NCBI GenBank assembly: GCA_009924135.1
Contig: RFSE01000012.1
Location: 1-64,000 of the forward strand
Origin: Pseudomonadota bacterium
GTDB taxonomy: Bacteria; Verrucomicrobiota; Verrucomicrobiia; Limisphaerales; SXTU01
Direction: 5' to 3'
DNA length: 64,000 nt
Below the pieces are notes generated by a model. That model saw nothing but the letters and a program-made list of their open reading frames with translations. It was not told the origin of the DNA and did no database searches. The translations under genes and the position numbers were made by a program. Positions 62,901 through 64,000 of the stretch are shown piece after piece (position 1 is the first letter of the stretch; each line of letters begins with the position of its first letter).

Positions 62901-64000
62901 CGAGGAATCAATTCTGCTGAACCTCACTTCGCCTTCAGGCGGGGCCACGCTGGGGCTGACCAACTCGATGATCCTCATCGAAAGTGACGACGGGGGGCCG
63001 GGTTCCATCGGGTTTCTGACTAATCAGTTCGTCGTGGCTGAGGCATCAGGGCGGGCCGTGATAACCGTGATTCGGACCAGCGGCACCACGGGGACGGCAA
63101 CGGTTGATTTGCTCACATATGACCTGCCGCCGGCAAGTTCCGGAGTGGCCCGGGCTGGGCTCGATTACACCACTGTCAGCAACCGCCTCACGTTCGCCAC
63201 CGGGGTGGCCACTCAAACCGTGGTGGTGCCGATCACGGTGGACCGATTGGTGGAAGGTGATGAATCGTTCGGCGTCCGGTTGACCAATGTGACCGGCGGG
63301 GCGAATTTGGGGGTCTTGTCGAATGTGTTGGTGGTGGTTCAGGACGCCAACTCCTACGGCTCACTTTCGCTGACGAGCACCAATTACGTCGTGAACGAGC
63401 GTACGAACGCCGTTTACCTGACGGTGGTTCGCAGTGGTGGCGACACGGACGCGGTATCCGTACAGTACTACACAACCCCCGGAAGTGCGGTGGCCGGAGT
63501 GCGGTACGTAGCAACCAATGGTACGCTGGTCTTCCCGGATCTGGTGACCACCCAGTATATTGTGGTGCCGATCATCCAGGATGTCATCGCCAACCCGGCT
63601 GAGACGTTCTTGGTGACCTTGTCCAATTTTGTCAAGGCAGCGGCGGGTCCCAATACCAATGCCGTGATCACCGTGTATGACCAGCAGTCGCTGGCGGCGG
63701 CGGCGGGCACGGTAGATACCAGCTTTGACACTTCGGCCGCCTCTTCGGGTTCGGTGAACGCAATCGCCCTCCAGTCGGGAAACAAGCTCGTCATCGGCGG
63801 CAGTTTCACGAATTTCAACGGCATCCCACTGGGACGGATCGCGCGGGTGAATGACGATGGTACGGTGGATCAAACGTTCCTTTCCGGCAGCGGAGCCAAT
63901 GCCGTGATCAATTCCATCGTGGTGCAGACGGACCAGAAGATCCTCATCGGTGGTGTGTTTACCAATTACAGCGGGTCGGGCAGGACTTCGCTGGCGCGAC
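59914..64000 (+). CDS. Third Calx-beta/delta-60 secreted repeat protein, 3' end outside window
   Basis: Not in the ORF track because it has no stop in the window. The frame from ATG 59914 stays open to base 64000, 1,362 complete codons. A signal peptide is visible (VVGWLLTVACFWLATTGLLA|QT, cut near residue 38). Next come three Calx-beta domains, a delta-60 block of exactly seven units, four Calx-beta domains, and two units of a second delta-60 block at the window edge. The start is chosen because the signal peptide begins there and the previous stop is 24 bp upstream; I see no clear Shine-Dalgarno site. No copy of the shared upstream motif precedes it, so it is probably read through from gene 2. 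Confidence 0.9.
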   Translation, partial: MQRTFDPRPKGLSEASGRVVGWLLTVACFWLATTGLLAQTISFLPGQPVSFSEGATNAVITIIRSPVTGTASVSYFTTNGTATAGADYVAVSGTLFFNNGEGSKTVTIPILQDTIAEPTETFFLVLTNQSGASLSANVLQLSILDDDTFFQFSSPTYSVSEGATNAVLTVLRTGGAPGAASVDVVTSDITATNGLDYTNVSLTLSFATGQTQANVSISIVDDFLIEGSETFRVSLTNAVGAAISGGSAIVTILDNDGPGGTLGFAVFNQQVDEGTNVVITVTRTGSTVLPVSVDVVVLNPNLNPVQPVSTNAIYGIDYNLTSGRGGTNSAVVTNFTVSLTLVFPAGSGFQTFTLNALNDTAVEVFETVLLSLQNATNGAVIDPPRSLMRVDINFNQQPPGAADRQYNFSSVINPNPGANNAVYATAAYTNRASTNFGKVIIVGDFTAVNSNVRNRVARLNPDGSLDGTFDPGTGADDAVFAVAIQPDEKVLIAGRVASYNSVGRAGVARINNDGSLDGTFDPGTGADAQVTAMALQTDGNIVLAGNFTHFNSIVRNGLVRLTTAGAVDISFDAGAGPNGTVYALGLSPNLAGTQTIYLGGDFTSVAGVPRPRVARLLPTGGVDGAFAPASGPDNTVFALLPGASSLMIGGAFTSYNQVARGGLARLNLDGSLDLTFYPGTGVVGSVYSISLQTNGQPVIGGEFISYNGTPRTNLARLYGNGVLDTSFLERFYNETQPGPNGSVQTVNVLPSGNVMIGGVFTLVGGGFTGQQVLPRYNVAQLIGGDILPVRNMAGNIGFSTNSFTIDENVVSGAVAIRLHRANGELGQVIASYQTVDGTAVAGRDYVSASGLVSWADSDTIVDRLIFVPIIDNKIVDGNRAFTIKITSVTSGGWGTDPALDFLDATTVTIVDDDSLPGVLGFSAPFYRVDESVGNATVTVNRTNGSVGAVSVQYATSPGTATPGADYSSRSGTLTFASGQTSRTFTVPILNDTIVEFEESILLNLTSPSGGATLGLTNSMILIESDDGGPGSIGFLTNQFVVAEASGRAVITVIRTSGTTGTATVDLLTYDLPPASSGVARAGLDYTTVSNRLTFATGVATQTVVVPITVDRLVEGDESFGVRLTNVTGGANLGVLSNVLVVVQDANSYGSLSLTSTNYVVNERTNAVYLTVVRSGGDTDAVSVQYYTTPGSAVAGVRYVATNGTLVFPDLVTTQYIVVPIIQDVIANPAETFLVTLSNFVKAAAGPNTNAVITVYDQQSLAAAAGTVDTSFDTSAASSGSVNAIALQSGNKLVIGGSFTNFNGIPLGRIARVNDDGTVDQTFLSGSGANAVINSIVVQTDQKILIGGVFTNYSGSGRTSLAR
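60031..61104 (+). repeat. Gene 3: Calx-beta run (3 domains)
   Basis: The first starts directly after the signal peptide (ISFLPGQPVSFSEGATNAVI), so this protein lacks the protease or PPC head of its neighbours. The second opens FFQFSSPTYSVSEGATN. The third (GTLGFAVFNQQVDEGTN) has a long loop around NLNPVQPVSTNAIYGIDYNL. Confidence 0.82.
61105..62280 (+). repeat. Gene 3: delta-60 block a (7 units, predicted propeller)
   Basis: Seven units: VGDFTAVNS, AGRVASYNS, AGNFTHFNS, GGDFTSVAG, GGAFTSYNQ, GGEFISYNG, GGVFTLVGG. Blade 1 has the extended loop (AAYTNRASTNFGKVIIVGDF) seen in blade 1 of several gene 1 blocks. Confidence 0.88.
62281..63700 (+). repeat. Gene 3: Calx-beta run (4 domains)
   Basis: Openings are NIGFSTNSFTIDENVV, GVLGFSAPFYRVDESVG, SIGFLTNQFVVAEASG and SLSLTSTNYVVNERTN. 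The third has a short Pro-rich loop (YDLPPASSGVARAG). Confidence 0.85.
63701..64000 (+). repeat. Gene 3: start of delta-60 block b (truncated by window edge)
   Basis: It opens with AAGTVDTSFDTS and shows two units, GGSFTNFNG and GGVFTNYSG, before the window ends. If the seven-unit rule holds, five more should follow. Confidence 0.85.

Noticed and set aside
1-64000. tRNA, rRNA, insertion sequences, phage genes, attachment sites or CRISPR arrays
   Set aside because: None was recognised by reading. Nearly all bases are accounted for by the coding regions listed, and the two intergenic regions are too short or lack the required features.

Overview
The window looks like a chromosomal segment from a GC-rich member of the Verrucomicrobiota, plausibly in or near Limisphaerales/Pedosphaerales. 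That assignment is an inference from gene content: Calx-beta/delta-60 giant secreted proteins with 'VVEAATNL...W' type C-terminal modules, weak Shine-Dalgarno sites, and a prenyltransferase-repeat gene behind a '..LPPK..QDLREA..' protein terminus. No RNA gene or marker gene fixes the taxon. Every gene I can support is on the + strand.

Layout. (1) 1-1317 is the end of one operon: the C-terminus of an unidentified protein, overlapped by a secreted prenyltransferase/squalene-oxidase-repeat protein. (2) 1318-1541 is a promoter region. (3) 1542-46349 is one uninterrupted 14,935-codon ORF. It has an N-terminal membrane segment, an M11-like zinc metalloprotease (HEFGHNLGLLH plus Met-turn), a PKD domain and a CnaB-like domain. 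It then continues for about 14,000 residues alternating Calx-beta runs (I count 64 domains) with delta-60 blocks. (4) 46343-47353, in another frame, holds the P-domain, DUF11 domain and C-terminal module that should end the same protein. The junction looks like an out-of-frame deletion or an assembly error. (5) 47626-59889 is a second giant protein (4,087 aa from my preferred start) with PPC-like, Calx-beta, delta-60, P, DUF11 and choice-of-anchor-L domains. (6) 59914->64000 is a third protein of the same kind, 24 bp downstream of the second and cut by the window edge.

The main structural result is that the delta-60 units come in sevens. Every complete block in the window (11 in gene 1, 3 in gene 2, 1 in gene 3) has exactly 7 units, or exactly 14 in two cases. 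Block edges also fit Velcro closure: each starts with the last strand of a unit and ends one strand short. The proteins therefore read as strings of seven-bladed beta-propellers (13 in gene 1 by this count) separated by Calx-beta stalks. Large extra domains, including a 763-residue BNR-type propeller and three 'YYDG' beta-sandwiches, all sit in the same loop of a blade, between the 'VYAL' and 'GGDF' strands.

Between 19.4 and 39.9 kb the gene consists of five tandem super-repeats, a basal unit of about 2.85 kb with two units expanded to about 4.86 kb. Near the C-terminus a run of Calx-beta domains repeats at exactly 333 bp. The two giant genes share a 19-bp upstream motif (16/19 identical) followed by -35/-10-like boxes at matching spacing, which suggests common regulation. 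A secreted or surface role (calcium-dependent adhesion, matrix, or a tethered protease) is inferred; no function is proven by the sequence.
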